From: Bordetella parapertussis
GTDB lineage: Bacteria; Pseudomonadota; Gammaproteobacteria; Burkholderiales; Burkholderiaceae_D
Direction of reading: 5' to 3'
Assembly: GCA_945867725.1 (NCBI GenBank)
Contig: CAMBJI010000087.1
Location: forward strand, 1-7,829
DNA length: 7,829 nt
Shown here piece by piece: positions 1 through 6,232 of this stretch. The translations under genes were made by a program, and so were the position numbers. Position 1 is the first letter of the stretch; each line of letters opens with the position of its first letter. The notes beneath the pieces were generated by a model. It was not told the DNA's origin, did not search any database, and saw only the letters and a list, made by a program, of their open reading frames with translations.

Positions 1-10
1 GGAGAGAAAC

Positions 11-1510
11 ATGACTGAACTTGAATTCAAATCGCTGGCCGCACAAGGCTACAACCGCATTCCCTTGCTCGCCGAAGCCTTCGCTGATCTTGAAACCCCC
101 CTCACGCTGTATCTGAAGCTCGCCCAGACCCAGAACCAGGGCAAGAACACCTTTCTGCTCGAATCTGTCGTCGGTGGAGAGCGATTCGGTCGGTACTCCT
201 TCATCGGCTTGCCAGCCAACACGCTACTGCGCTCGCATGGTCAGCGCACCGAGGTCATCCAGAACGGCGAAGTCGTTGAAACCTTCACCGGCAATGCGCT
301 GGACTTCATCGCAGAATTTCAATCCCGCTACAAAGTTGCCGTCAGTCCCGGCATGCCACGCTTTTGTGGTGGTCTGGCCGGCTACTTTGGCTACGACGCT
401 GTGCGCTACATAGAACACCGGCTCGCGAATACAGCGCCCAAAGATGATCTGCAACTGCCGGACATACAACTTCTGCTCACCGAAGAACTGGCTGTCATCG
501 ACAATCTTTCGGGCAAGCTCTACCTGATTGTGTACGCAGACACCCGGCAGCCCGAAGCCTATGGGCGCGCCCGACAGCGACTGAAAGATCTGCGCGCCAT
601 GCTGCGTCGCACGGTCGACGCGCCCGTTACCTCGGGCTCGGTTCGCACAGAAGCCATCCGCGATTTTTCGAAAACCGATTATCTTGCAGCAGTCGCCCGC
701 GCCAAGGAGTACATCATGGCCGGTGATCTGATGCAGGTACAAATCGGTCAGCGCATACGCAAGCCTTATGTGGATTCACCCCTCTCGCTGTATCGTGCGC
801 TGCGCTCATTGAATCCCTCGCCCTACATGTATTTTTATAATTTCGGCGATATGCAGATCGTGGGTAGTTCGCCCGAAATTCTGGTGCGTAACGAAACCAC
901 GCCAGATCAAAAGAAAAAAGTCACGATTCGCCCCCTTGCAGGTACGCGTCCCAGAGGCGCAACGCCGGAACAAGATCAGCAGCTCGCTGCCGAATTGCTG
1001 GCCGATCCCAAGGAGATTGCCGAACATGTGATGCTCATCGATCTTGCGCGCAATGACATCGGTCGTATTGCCGACATTGGCAGCGTGAGTGTCACTGACA
1101 AATTCATCATTGAAAAATATTCACACGTGCAGCACATCGTCTCGAACGTCGAAGGCTCACTCAAAGACGGCATGTCCAACCTCGACGTACTGCGAGCCAC
1201 CTTCCCAGCAGGCACCCTCTCCGGCGCGCCCAAGGTGCGTGCAATGCAGATCATCGATGAACTGGAACCCGTCAAACGTGGCATCTACGGTGGTGCCTGC
1301 GGCTATCTCTCCTTCGGCGGCGAAATGGATCTCGCCATCGCCATCCGCACCGGCGTGATCAAAGACGGCATGCTCTACGCACAAGCCGCGGCCGGCATCG
1401 TCGCCGACTCCATCCCAGAAATGGAATGGCAGGAGACGGAAAATAAGGCGCGCGCTGTATTGAGAGCCGCAGAGCAGGTGCAAGACGGTCTCGATGGAGA
1501 ACTCGGATGA
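11..1510 (+). CDS. trpE: Anthranilate synthase component I (TrpE)
   Basis: Makes anthranilate from chorismate together with the TrpG glutaminase; this is the first committed step of tryptophan synthesis, in the cytoplasm. The 499-residue length is normal for the family. The N-terminal domain has LLES at 49-52, matching the segment of the tryptophan feedback pocket in known TrpE proteins. The C-terminal chorismate-binding domain shows the classic blocks: [45 protein letters not shown] and, near the end, [10 protein letters not shown]. An ATG with GGAGAG at positions 1-6, four bases upstream, fixes the start. The gene leads a trpE-G-D-C block. The stop TGA overlaps a possible ATG (ATGA), and a second, diverged copy of the last codons lies downstream at 1591-1656. 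The protein itself ends in a complete, normal C-terminus, so the gene appears functional. Identification is secure. Confidence 0.97.
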   Translation: MTELEFKSLAAQGYNRIPLLAEAFADLETPLTLYLKLAQTQNQGKNTFLLESVVGGERFGRYSFIGLPANTLLRSHGQRTEVIQNGEVVETFTGNALDFIAEFQSRYKVAVSPGMPRFCGGLAGYFGYDAVRYIEHRLANTAPKDDLQLPDIQLLLTEELAVIDNLSGKLYLIVYADTRQPEAYGRARQRLKDLRAMLRRTVDAPVTSGSVRTEAIRDFSKTDYLAAVARAKEYIMAGDLMQVQIGQRIRKPYVDSPLSLYRALRSLNPSPYMYFYNFGDMQIVGSSPEILVRNETTPDQKKKVTIRPLAGTRPRGATPEQDQQLAAELLADPKEIAEHVMLIDLARNDIGRIADIGSVSVTDKFIIEKYSHVQHIVSNVEGSLKDGMSNLDVLRATFPAGTLSGAPKVRAMQIIDELEPVKRGIYGGACGYLSFGGEMDLAIAIRTGVIKDGMLYAQAAAGIVADSIPEMEWQETENKARAVLRAAEQVQDGLDGELG

Positions 1511-1656
1511 CAACTCACTTACCAGCGCGAATTATTTCGGTGCAGGCTAACCTGCACACAGTGCAGGTTAAGCGAAGCGGCCGGAGCCAAAACAAGGCGC
1601 GCGCCGTGTTAAGAGCGGCAGAGCAAGTGCAAGATGGATTGGACGGGGAGATTTGA
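1507..1656 (+). CDS. Possible 49-codon small ORF bridging trpE and trpG
   Basis: An open frame starts with ATG at 1507, overlapping the trpE stop as ATGA. GGAGA at 1496-1500 is correctly spaced as a ribosome-binding site. It begins [13 protein letters not shown] and ends with about 21 residues identical to the TrpE C-terminus (NKARAVL...DGLDGE) plus Ile. It stops with TGA one base before the trpG ATG. The overlap and the tight spacing would allow translational coupling from trpE through to trpG. No family is recognised for the first 28 residues, which are encoded by palindromic insert DNA. A stop-free stretch of this size can easily arise by chance, and the tail was inherited in frame from an old trpE, so the ORF may be accidental. 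It contains no Trp codon, which argues against a classical trp leader peptide. Confidence 0.3.
   Translation: MTTHLPARIISVQANLHTVQVKRSGRSQNKARAVLRAAEQVQDGLDGEI
1540..1570 (+). repeat. Overlapping palindromes, REP-like element between trpE and trpG
   Basis: GTGCAGG occurs three times, once inverted, giving two mutually exclusive hairpins. One is GTGCAGG (1540-1546), loop CTAA, CCTGCAC (1551-1557). The other is TAACCTGCAC (1548-1557), loop ACA, GTGCAGGTTA (1561-1570), a perfect 10-bp stem. The following bases AAGCGAAGCG look like the arm of dispersed palindromic repeats of the form GGTTA-GCGAAGCG-TAACC that I recall from many proteobacterial and cyanobacterial genomes; that link is from memory and unverified. 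No T-run follows, so it is not an obvious intrinsic terminator. The element lies inside the roughly 80-bp insert that separates trpE from its duplicated tail. Confidence 0.6.
1591..1656 (+). pseudogene. Relic of a second trpE 3' end (diverged duplicate tail)
   Basis: These 22 codons, including TGA, align codon for codon with trpE codons from 1442 to the stop. In the first 20 codons I count 13 nucleotide differences in 12 codons, and none changes an amino acid. After the shared Gly-Glu, the relic ends Ile-stop while intact trpE ends Leu-Gly-stop. Upstream of 1591 similarity fades within a few codons (CAA/GAA, then unrelated). The relic ends one base before the trpG ATG, a spacing typical of an uninterrupted trpE-trpG junction, so it is probably the original trpE end of this locus. 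The trpG Shine-Dalgarno sequence lies within it, which would explain its retention. The sequence homology is certain; the evolutionary route is inferred. Confidence 0.85.
1645..1650 (+). promoter_or_regulatory. Ribosome-binding site that decides the trpG start
   Basis: GGGGAG lies 7 bases before the ATG at 1658. It supports starting TrpG at [11 protein letters not shown] rather than at the in-frame ATG at 1634, which has no comparable site and would add eight residues (MDWTGRFD) read out of frame from the trpE tail relic. Confidence 0.8.
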
Positions 1657-1657
1657 C

Positions 1658-2221
1658 ATGCTGCTGATGATCGACAACTACGACTCGTTTACCTTCAACC
1701 TCGTGCAGTATTTTGGCGAGCTCGGCGAAGACGTTCGCACTTATCGAAACGACGAAATCAGCCTTGAGCAAATCGAGGCACTGAGCCCAACGCGTATCTG
1801 TATTTCACCTGGCCCGTGCACGCCGCATGAAGCCGGCGTCTCGGTACCCGTACTAAAGCATTTCGCTGGCAAGCTGCCGATACTGGGTGTGTGCCTCGGC
1901 CATCAGAGCATCGGCGCGGCTTTCGGCGGCAACGTCATTCGTGCACAGGAAGTCATGCACGGCAAAACCTCGCCCATCATGCACACGGGCGTTGGCGTGT
2001 TCAAAGATTTGCCCAGCCCTTATACGATCATACGATACCACTCGCTGGCAATCGAGCGCGCATCTTTGCCTGACTGCCTTGAGATCACAGCATGGACTGA
2101 GGATGGTGAAATCATGGGAGTGCGTCACAAAGAGTTTGCTATCGAAGGTGTGCAGTTTCATCCAGAATCCATCCTCTCCGAACACGGACATGCACTTTTG
2201 AAAAACTTCCTCACTACCTGA
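1658..2221 (+). CDS. trpG: Anthranilate synthase component II, glutamine amidotransferase (TrpG)
   Basis: Hydrolyses glutamine and channels ammonia to TrpE for anthranilate formation. From the ATG at 1658 it is 187 residues, the usual size of a single-domain class I glutamine amidotransferase (about 190). Visible motifs are the N-terminal [14 protein letters not shown]; the oxyanion-region SPGPCTP near 50-56; the nucleophile elbow GVCLGHQS with Cys79; and the catalytic His168-Pro-Glu170 in VQFHPESI. There is no fused TrpD/TrpC domain. Members of this family can also serve aminodeoxychorismate synthase (PabA), but the position between trpE and trpD points to TrpG, possibly shared. The next gene, trpD, starts 14 bases after the stop. 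The upstream neighbour is the trpE tail relic, which supplies the ribosome-binding site. Confidence 0.96.
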   Translation: MLLMIDNYDSFTFNLVQYFGELGEDVRTYRNDEISLEQIEALSPTRICISPGPCTPHEAGVSVPVLKHFAGKLPILGVCLGHQSIGAAFGGNVIRAQEVMHGKTSPIMHTGVGVFKDLPSPYTIIRYHSLAIERASLPDCLEITAWTEDGEIMGVRHKEFAIEGVQFHPESILSEHGHALLKNFLTT

Positions 2222-2235
2222 ATCGCAGGCGGCCC

Positions 2236-3270
2236 ATGACACTCACACCGCAACAAGCGCTTCTGCGCATCATTGAACACCGCGAAATCTTTCACGATGA
2301 AATGCTGGCACTGTTCCGCCAGATCATGGGCGGCGAGATGTCACCGGTAATGATCGCCGCGCTCACCATGGGACTCCGTGTGAAAAAAGAGTCGATTGGT
2401 GAAATCGCCGCAGCAGCCCAAGTCATGCGCGAGTTCGCCGCAAAGGTCGAAGTCGCTGATGCCGACCAACTGGTCGACATCGTCGGTACCGGCGGCGATG
2501 GCGCCAACACCTTTAATATTTCGACCGCGACGATGTTCGTAGTGGCCGCAGCCGGTGCGCGCGTCGCCAAACATGGCGGACGCAGTGTCTCCTCATCATC
2601 CGGCAGCGCTGATGCACTAGAAGCACTCGGGGTGAACATCAATCTATCGCCGCAGCAGGTCGCCGCCTCCATCGATGAGACTGGTATCGGTTTTATGTTC
2701 GCTCCCAACCATCATGCGGCGATGAAGCATGCTGCGCCGGTTCGCAAAGAGCTGGGCGTGCGCACTATTTTTAATATTCTCGGGCCACTGACCAATCCCG
2801 CAGGCGCGCCCAACATCATGATGGGAGTATTTCATCCCGATCTGGTCGGCATTCAAGTGCGCGTGCTGCAAAGGCTAGGCGCAAAACATGCACTCGTCGT
2901 CTGGGCCCGTGACAACATGGATGAAGTTTCACTCGGTGCTGCGACCATGGTGGGCGAGCTGGTGAACGGCGAAATTCGTGAATACGATATCCATCCGGAA
3001 GACTTTGGTTTGCAAATGACCTCCGGTCGACATCTGCAGGTCGCTGGGGCAGCAGAATCCAAAGAAAAAATTCTTGAGGCACTAGATAACCGGGCGGGTC
3101 CGGCACGCGACATTGTCATGCTCAATGCCGGTGCTGCACTCTATGCTGCCGGCGCAGCCAGCAGTATCGCAGCTGGCGTTACACACGCAAAGGAAACATT
3201 AGCCTCCGGCGCTGCGCGCGCAAAACTCGATCAGTTCGCACAGTTCACGCAAAAACTGGCTGCCTCATAA
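2236..3270 (+). CDS. trpD: Anthranilate phosphoribosyltransferase (TrpD)
   Basis: Transfers the phosphoribosyl group of PRPP to anthranilate, the second step of the tryptophan branch. The 344-residue length is standard. The PRPP-binding loop [14 protein letters not shown] lies at about 85-98. It is followed by [16 protein letters not shown], the anthranilate-site [30 protein letters not shown], and the metal-binding acidic pair in [10 protein letters not shown]. The start ATG at 2236 follows AGGCGG closely. It lies 14 bases after the trpG stop, so co-transcription and probable coupling are expected. The loop reads SSSSGSAD where several homologues have SSKSGSAD; this seems a tolerated variant rather than a defect. 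Identification is secure. Confidence 0.97.
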   Translation: MTLTPQQALLRIIEHREIFHDEMLALFRQIMGGEMSPVMIAALTMGLRVKKESIGEIAAAAQVMREFAAKVEVADADQLVDIVGTGGDGANTFNISTATMFVVAAAGARVAKHGGRSVSSSSGSADALEALGVNINLSPQQVAASIDETGIGFMFAPNHHAAMKHAAPVRKELGVRTIFNILGPLTNPAGAPNIMMGVFHPDLVGIQVRVLQRLGAKHALVVWARDNMDEVSLGAATMVGELVNGEIREYDIHPEDFGLQMTSGRHLQVAGAAESKEKILEALDNRAGPARDIVMLNAGAALYAAGAASSIAAGVTHAKETLASGAARAKLDQFAQFTQKLAAS

Positions 3271-3298
3271 AGCTACTAAAAAAATATCTACACTTACC

Positions 3299-4099
3299 AT
3301 GTCTGACATTCTAAAAAAAATTCTTGATGTAAAAGCCGACGAAGTCGCCGCCGCAAAAAAACATCAGGATCTGGCAAGCCTGCGCCGCGACGTGGAATCT
3401 GACACGCCTTCGCGCGCACAGATTCGCGGCTTCGAAGCCAGCCTGCGCAACAAGATCGACTCAGGTAAAGCAGCAGTCATTGCCGAGATAAAAAAAGCAT
3501 CGCCCTCCAAAGGCGTGTTGCGTGAGAATTTTCAGCCTGCTGAGATCGCGCAAAGCTATGCGCATCATGGTGCCGCCTGCTTGTCTGTTCTGACGGATGT
3601 CCATTTTTTTCAAGGTGCGCAAGAATACTTGCAGCAGGCACGTGCGGCCTGCGATATTCCTGCGCTACGCAAAGACTTCATCATTGATCCATACCAGATC
3701 TACCAGGCACGTTCCTGGGGTGCAGATTGCGTCTTGCTGATTGTGGCCGCGCTCGACCACGGTCTGATGGCCGAACTCGAAGCCTGTGCGCATGAACTGG
3801 GTATGGGCGTGCTGGTCGAGGTTCACGATGCCGATGAGCTTTCCGCTGCGCTCAAACTGAAAACGGCAATGCTGGGTATTAACAACCGTAATTTGCGCAC
3901 TTTCGAGACCAGCCTGGACACCACGATCAAGCTCTTGCCTCGCATCTCGCCTGACAAAATGGTGATCACCGAATCCGGCATCCTCGCTCCAGATGATGTC
4001 AAACGCATGCGTGATTCTGACGTTCATGCGTTTTTGGTTGGTGAAGCCTTCATGCGCGCCCCGGAGCCCGGTACCGAACTGGCACGTCTGTTCAGCTAA
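3299..4099 (+). CDS. trpC: Indole-3-glycerol phosphate synthase (TrpC)
   Basis: Closes the indole ring, converting CdRP to indole-3-glycerol phosphate, as a TIM-barrel enzyme. It is 266 residues and monofunctional, with no TrpF domain. Expected active-site elements are present: [12 protein letters not shown] with Glu63 and Lys65; ALRKDFIID with catalytic Lys125; LVEVHD with Glu174; GINNRNL with Asn196; ITESGI with Glu225/Ser226; and the phosphate-binding [10 protein letters not shown]. The start is ATG at 3299, 28 bases after the trpD stop. The leader between them is A-rich (AAAAAAATATC) and shows no Shine-Dalgarno, unlike trpE and trpG. The gene ends the same-strand block and faces a convergent gene across 66 bases that contain a tandem repeat but no clear intrinsic terminator. 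Confidence 0.97.
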   Translation: MSDILKKILDVKADEVAAAKKHQDLASLRRDVESDTPSRAQIRGFEASLRNKIDSGKAAVIAEIKKASPSKGVLRENFQPAEIAQSYAHHGAACLSVLTDVHFFQGAQEYLQQARAACDIPALRKDFIIDPYQIYQARSWGADCVLLIVAALDHGLMAELEACAHELGMGVLVEVHDADELSAALKLKTAMLGINNRNLRTFETSLDTTIKLLPRISPDKMVITESGILAPDDVKRMRDSDVHAFLVGEAFMRAPEPGTELARLFS

Positions 4100-4132
4100 A
4101 AATTATCACCACAAGTCAACCCAAGTAGCCAC

Positions 4133-4182
4133 GGATCAACGCGGATCAGTACGGATCAATCCGGCTCAACGCGGACCAAAGC
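4133..4182. repeat. Imperfect 10-bp tandem array (five units)
   Basis: Five head-to-tail 10-mers start at 4133, 4143, 4153, 4163 and 4173. The first is GGATCAACGC, and the others keep GG.(T/C)CA with one to four changes each. The array lies between convergent trpC and the mnmC-like gene and runs into the latter: its last two units encode residues Phe359-Arg362 and the stop of that protein. I recall similar 10-bp-period CACGGAT-type intergenic arrays in other bacterial genomes; this is memory, not a search. Its role is unknown; it could be a slipped-strand repeat or a spacer between convergent genes. Confidence 0.75.
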
Positions 4183-5254
4183 GTAAAGGATCCAGCCGCT
4201 GCAGCCATTCACTCGCCATCGGTAAAGGATCGCCGCACAGCGCTGCGACCAAAAATTCTGCGCAAAGCGGCGCGCAGGCGATGCCGCGCGAACCATGTCC
4301 CACACTCACAGACAAACCTTCGGCGATCTTGCCCACCAGCGGCAATCTGTCTTGCGTTGTCGCCCGCCATGCGACGCGACCACTGAAAACCACGCCAGGA
4401 TCCTTGGCAAACTCAGGTAACAAACGCTGCAAGCGCTGGAAATTTTCCAGATCATCCGTCCTGCGAGCATACGCATCCTCATCGTCATATTGAATCGTCG
4501 CACCTATCGTATGTACGCCGTTGATGGCTGGCGTGATGTAGCCGTCGCGACAAACAATCACATGAATCGCCCGATCAGCTTGTTCGGGTACGACGGACAA
4601 CTGGCCACGGGCACGATCCACTGCCAAGGGTACCGGGCTCAGTTGCGTTGCATAGGCAGTTGCCATCACGACCTGAGCAGCATAAAAAATTTCACCGTCA
4701 GACAGACTCAACTGCCATGAATGTTCGGCATGCCGAACAAGGCTGGTGACTTCAGCGTGGGGATGCACCTGAATCAGTGGATGATCGAGCATGGCATGAA
4801 CGAGTGCGACGGGCTCTAGCCATCCGGCCTGTGGCAAAAAAAATCCCGAACTGGCGGGTGTCTGTCCGCAGAGCTTATCCGCCGCCGCGCCGCTGACTTC
4901 CATGATCTCGTCATGCGGGCGTGCGCTCGCGTAGTCACGCAGCTTGTCGTGACGTCGCTGATCGCGGGTCATCCGAAATGCGCCGCAAAATGCGTGCGGC
5001 ACTGAGGCGCCATGCTGGGTAAGCCAGTGCTGCAGCCAATGCACACCGGCCGCAGAAAATTCGGCAATCGGATTATCGGCGCCACCGGGCTCGGGGCGCA
5101 CGACTGCGACGGGATTGCCCGACCCACCAGAGGCGGGCTGTTCACGCTCCAGCACGACGACGGCCCTACCTCTGCTGGCGAACTGGCGAGCGATGCTCGC
5201 ACCAGCGATGCCGGCACCAATGATGACGATGGGTGAGGAAGACAATTGTGCCAA
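4166..5254 (-). CDS. FAD-dependent oxidoreductase resembling the MnmC C-terminal (MnmC(o)) domain
   Basis: Probably the oxidase that removes the carboxymethyl group from cmnm5(s2)U34 of tRNA, giving nm5(s2)U. It is a DAO-type flavoprotein of 362 residues. IVIIGAGIAGAS at 9-20 is the dinucleotide-binding fold, and Glu36 ends the second beta strand. ASGGSGNPVAVVRP (41-54) resembles the MnmC ASGASGN block. Later come RGQLS (216-220), RVAWRATTQDRLPLVG (293-308) and GSRGIACAPLCAEFLVA (321-337), then a P.....L..LDPLRF tail as in E. coli MnmC. It lacks the N-terminal methyltransferase half found in E. coli MnmC: the FAD motif begins at residue 9. No ATG is available; an in-frame TGA lies just upstream, so the best start is TTG at 5254, eight bases after the preceding gene's stop, which suggests translational coupling. 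A generic glycine/D-amino-acid oxidase is the alternative, less likely given the C-terminal match. Confidence 0.82.
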   Translation of the reverse strand: MAQLSSSPIVIIGAGIAGASIARQFASRGRAVVVLEREQPASGGSGNPVAVVRPEPGGADNPIAEFSAAGVHWLQHWLTQHGASVPHAFCGAFRMTRDQRRHDKLRDYASARPHDEIMEVSGAAADKLCGQTPASSGFFLPQAGWLEPVALVHAMLDHPLIQVHPHAEVTSLVRHAEHSWQLSLSDGEIFYAAQVVMATAYATQLSPVPLAVDRARGQLSVVPEQADRAIHVIVCRDGYITPAINGVHTIGATIQYDDEDAYARRTDDLENFQRLQRLLPEFAKDPGVVFSGRVAWRATTQDRLPLVGKIAEGLSVSVGHGSRGIACAPLCAEFLVAALCGDPLPMASEWLQRLDPLRFGPR

Positions 5255-5262
5255 AGGGTGAA

Positions 5263-5598
5263 TTACTTGCAGCGACCTTCAAAAATCAGCATCGAGGTCG
5301 GCATCTCTAGCGTATCGCTGACAGTGATGGCGATACGATCGATCACTACCTTGCGCATCGCGCTCTCGGGCGTCAGGCCCATGCAGCTAATGAGTTCATC
5401 GCTGAGCTTGCAGTTCAGGCCCTCCATCTTCAGACCGCTTACCTCGTAGCGATGCCGCGCATCCACCGGTACTGTTGACGGTACGCCGCGATGTTCAAAG
5501 CGCCGCTTGCCCTCACAGTCGTATTGGACATCCGCCGCGAGCGCGGCCAGCGGCAGGAGCAACCCCACCAACGAGTTCAGCAGAATGGCAAACTTCAT
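5263..5598 (-). CDS. Small secreted four-cysteine protein, function unknown
   Basis: I do not recognise a family. From the ATG at 5598 the protein has 111 residues. Residues 1-21 form a clear Sec signal peptide (MKFAILL, a hydrophobic LVGLLLPLAALA core, predicted cleavage after Ala21 before ADVQ). The mature part of about 90 residues has four cysteines (28, 63, 72, 110), an even number compatible with two periplasmic disulfides, and no further membrane segment. In-frame upstream ATGs exist at 5607 and 5634, but only the 5598 start puts the signal peptide at the N-terminus; no strong ribosome-binding site separates the options. The mnmC-like gene follows 8 bases downstream, so the two are probably one transcript despite no obvious functional link. 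The divergent neighbour is also a small secreted protein. Confidence 0.75.
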   Translation of the reverse strand: MKFAILLNSLVGLLLPLAALAADVQYDCEGKRRFEHRGVPSTVPVDARHRYEVSGLKMEGLNCKLSDELISCMGLTPESAMRKVVIDRIAITVSDTLEMPTSMLIFEGRCK

Positions 5599-5672
5599 CT
5601 CAGTCATCCGGAAAAGTGATAGCGCATCATACAATGCAACGAATATGTCTTTTTCCCCTGATGATCACCAAC
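5599..5672. promoter_or_regulatory. Divergent promoter region between two secreted-protein genes
   Basis: The 74 bases separate oppositely oriented genes and must carry their start signals unless longer leaders exist. A -10-like TATGAT reads on the minus strand (5631-5626) and TACAAT on the plus strand (5630-5635), so the two hexamers overlap. I see no good -35 hexamer for either, and no strong Shine-Dalgarno before either gene. Overlapping divergent promoters are a possibility only. Confidence 0.3.
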
Positions 5673-6056
5673 ATGAAAACCTTACTGACAATTCTGCTTG
5701 CGTTGATCCCCACAACAGTACTAGCCCAGAACTGGGTTCGCTATGCAGAGAGCGATCAAAGTCTGATGTACTTCGACAGCCTACGCACCCGCAAGATGGG
5801 CGATACCGCCTTTGTATGGGATTTGCATGATCTGAAAAGCGCCGCCACAGACCCCTCTGGCAAGCCGTATCAATCGGTGCTTTATGCAGTCGAGTATCAA
5901 TGCCGCGCGCGTAAATGGCGGGTGCTGAGCACGTCCAGACATCCGCAAGGCATGGGCACCGGCAAGCCGGTTTCGGAGGACACAGGCGCCATGACGTTCA
6001 CCGAAGCTGGACCAGGCTCTCGCGCAGAGCAGCTCTTCAATCATGTCTGCGAATAA
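5673..6056 (+). CDS. Surface-adhesin E-like secreted protein
   Basis: It is 127 residues with an N-terminal signal peptide (MKTLLTILLALIPTTVLA, cleavage after Ala18 before QNWV). The mature protein follows the layout I associate with the surface-adhesin protein E-like family (Adhesin_E type): an opening WVRYAESD, a YFD..S(L/I)R strand (YFDSLRTR), a central VWDLHDL strand, GKPYQSVLYAVEYQCRARKWRVLS, an MGTG turn, and a final stretch ending in Cys. Cys77 and Cys126 could form one disulfide. Such proteins are small exported beta proteins; most are uncharacterised, and the adhesin name comes from one member, so adhesion should not be assumed here. An in-frame ATG at 5661 would add four residues (MITN); the 5673 start gives the better signal peptide. 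The gene stands alone, diverging from the minus-strand pair. Confidence 0.8.
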   Translation: MKTLLTILLALIPTTVLAQNWVRYAESDQSLMYFDSLRTRKMGDTAFVWDLHDLKSAATDPSGKPYQSVLYAVEYQCRARKWRVLSTSRHPQGMGTGKPVSEDTGAMTFTEAGPGSRAEQLFNHVCE

Positions 6057-6087
6057 CCGCGAGAAAAGGCCGTGGCATTTTTCGGGC

Positions 6088-6105
6088 TTGCCGCGCAGGC
6101 GGCAA
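6088..6105 (+). terminator. GC-rich hairpin downstream of the adhesin-E-like gene
   Basis: TTGCCGC (6088-6094) and GCGGCAA (6099-6105) form a perfect 7-bp stem with a GCAG loop, 31 bases past the stop. Only a short interrupted T stretch (GTTTCC) follows, so intrinsic termination would be weak; it could instead be a dispersed repeat or an RNA 3'-end protecting structure. Confidence 0.35.
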
Positions 6106-6232
6106 TGCGTTTCCCTGAGAGCTGAAAAATTCTTCAGTTGATTAGGCGGACAGGGCGGCAGGCCGTGTAAAAATATTGCGTCAGTAATTCAAACCTTCAA
6201 GTCGGACAACCACACCAGCCCCTTCGAGCTTC
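6106..6232 (+). other. Noncoding leader upstream of the response regulator
   Basis: There is no gene in these bases. A short AT-rich inverted repeat, CTGAA (6122-6126) and TTCAG (6133-6137) around AAATTC, is a possible operator. A TGTAAAAAT stretch at 6166-6174 could hold a -10 element, but no convincing -35 lies at the right distance. The start codon at 6233 has only a weak upstream CGAG as ribosome-binding site. The regulator's promoter is presumably here, but I cannot place it. Confidence 0.25.

Noticed and set aside
224..742. 172-codon minus-strand reading frame inside trpE
   Set aside because: It is fully antisense to a conserved enzyme, has no recognisable motif, and is explained by codon bias of trpE.
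1634..1657. Longer TrpG starting at the ATG at 1634
   Set aside because: The extra eight residues are read from the trpE tail relic in another frame, have no counterpart in TrpG proteins, and the good ribosome-binding site points to 1658.
1511..1657. Tryptophan attenuator between trpE and trpG
   Set aside because: Alternative hairpins exist, but there is no U-run after either stem and no Trp codon in the overlapping small ORF.
2560..2620. TrpD loop SSSSGSAD lacking the Lys seen in some homologues, as a sign of inactivation
   Set aside because: All other PRPP, anthranilate and metal motifs are intact, and this loop position varies within the family as I remember it.
3993..4493. 166-codon plus-strand reading frame across the end of trpC and the mnmC-like gene
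   Set aside because: It overlaps two well-supported genes, has low-complexity composition driven by antisense codons and the 10-bp repeat, and shows no recognisable domain.
5599..5634. Extension of the four-cysteine protein to ATGs at 5607 or 5634
   Set aside because: Adds residues before the signal peptide without a clear ribosome-binding site; 5598 gives a standard signal peptide.
5475..5672. Extension of the adhesin-E-like protein to an ATG at 5475
   Set aside because: It would run through the divergent gene on the opposite strand and bury the signal peptide 66 residues inside the protein.
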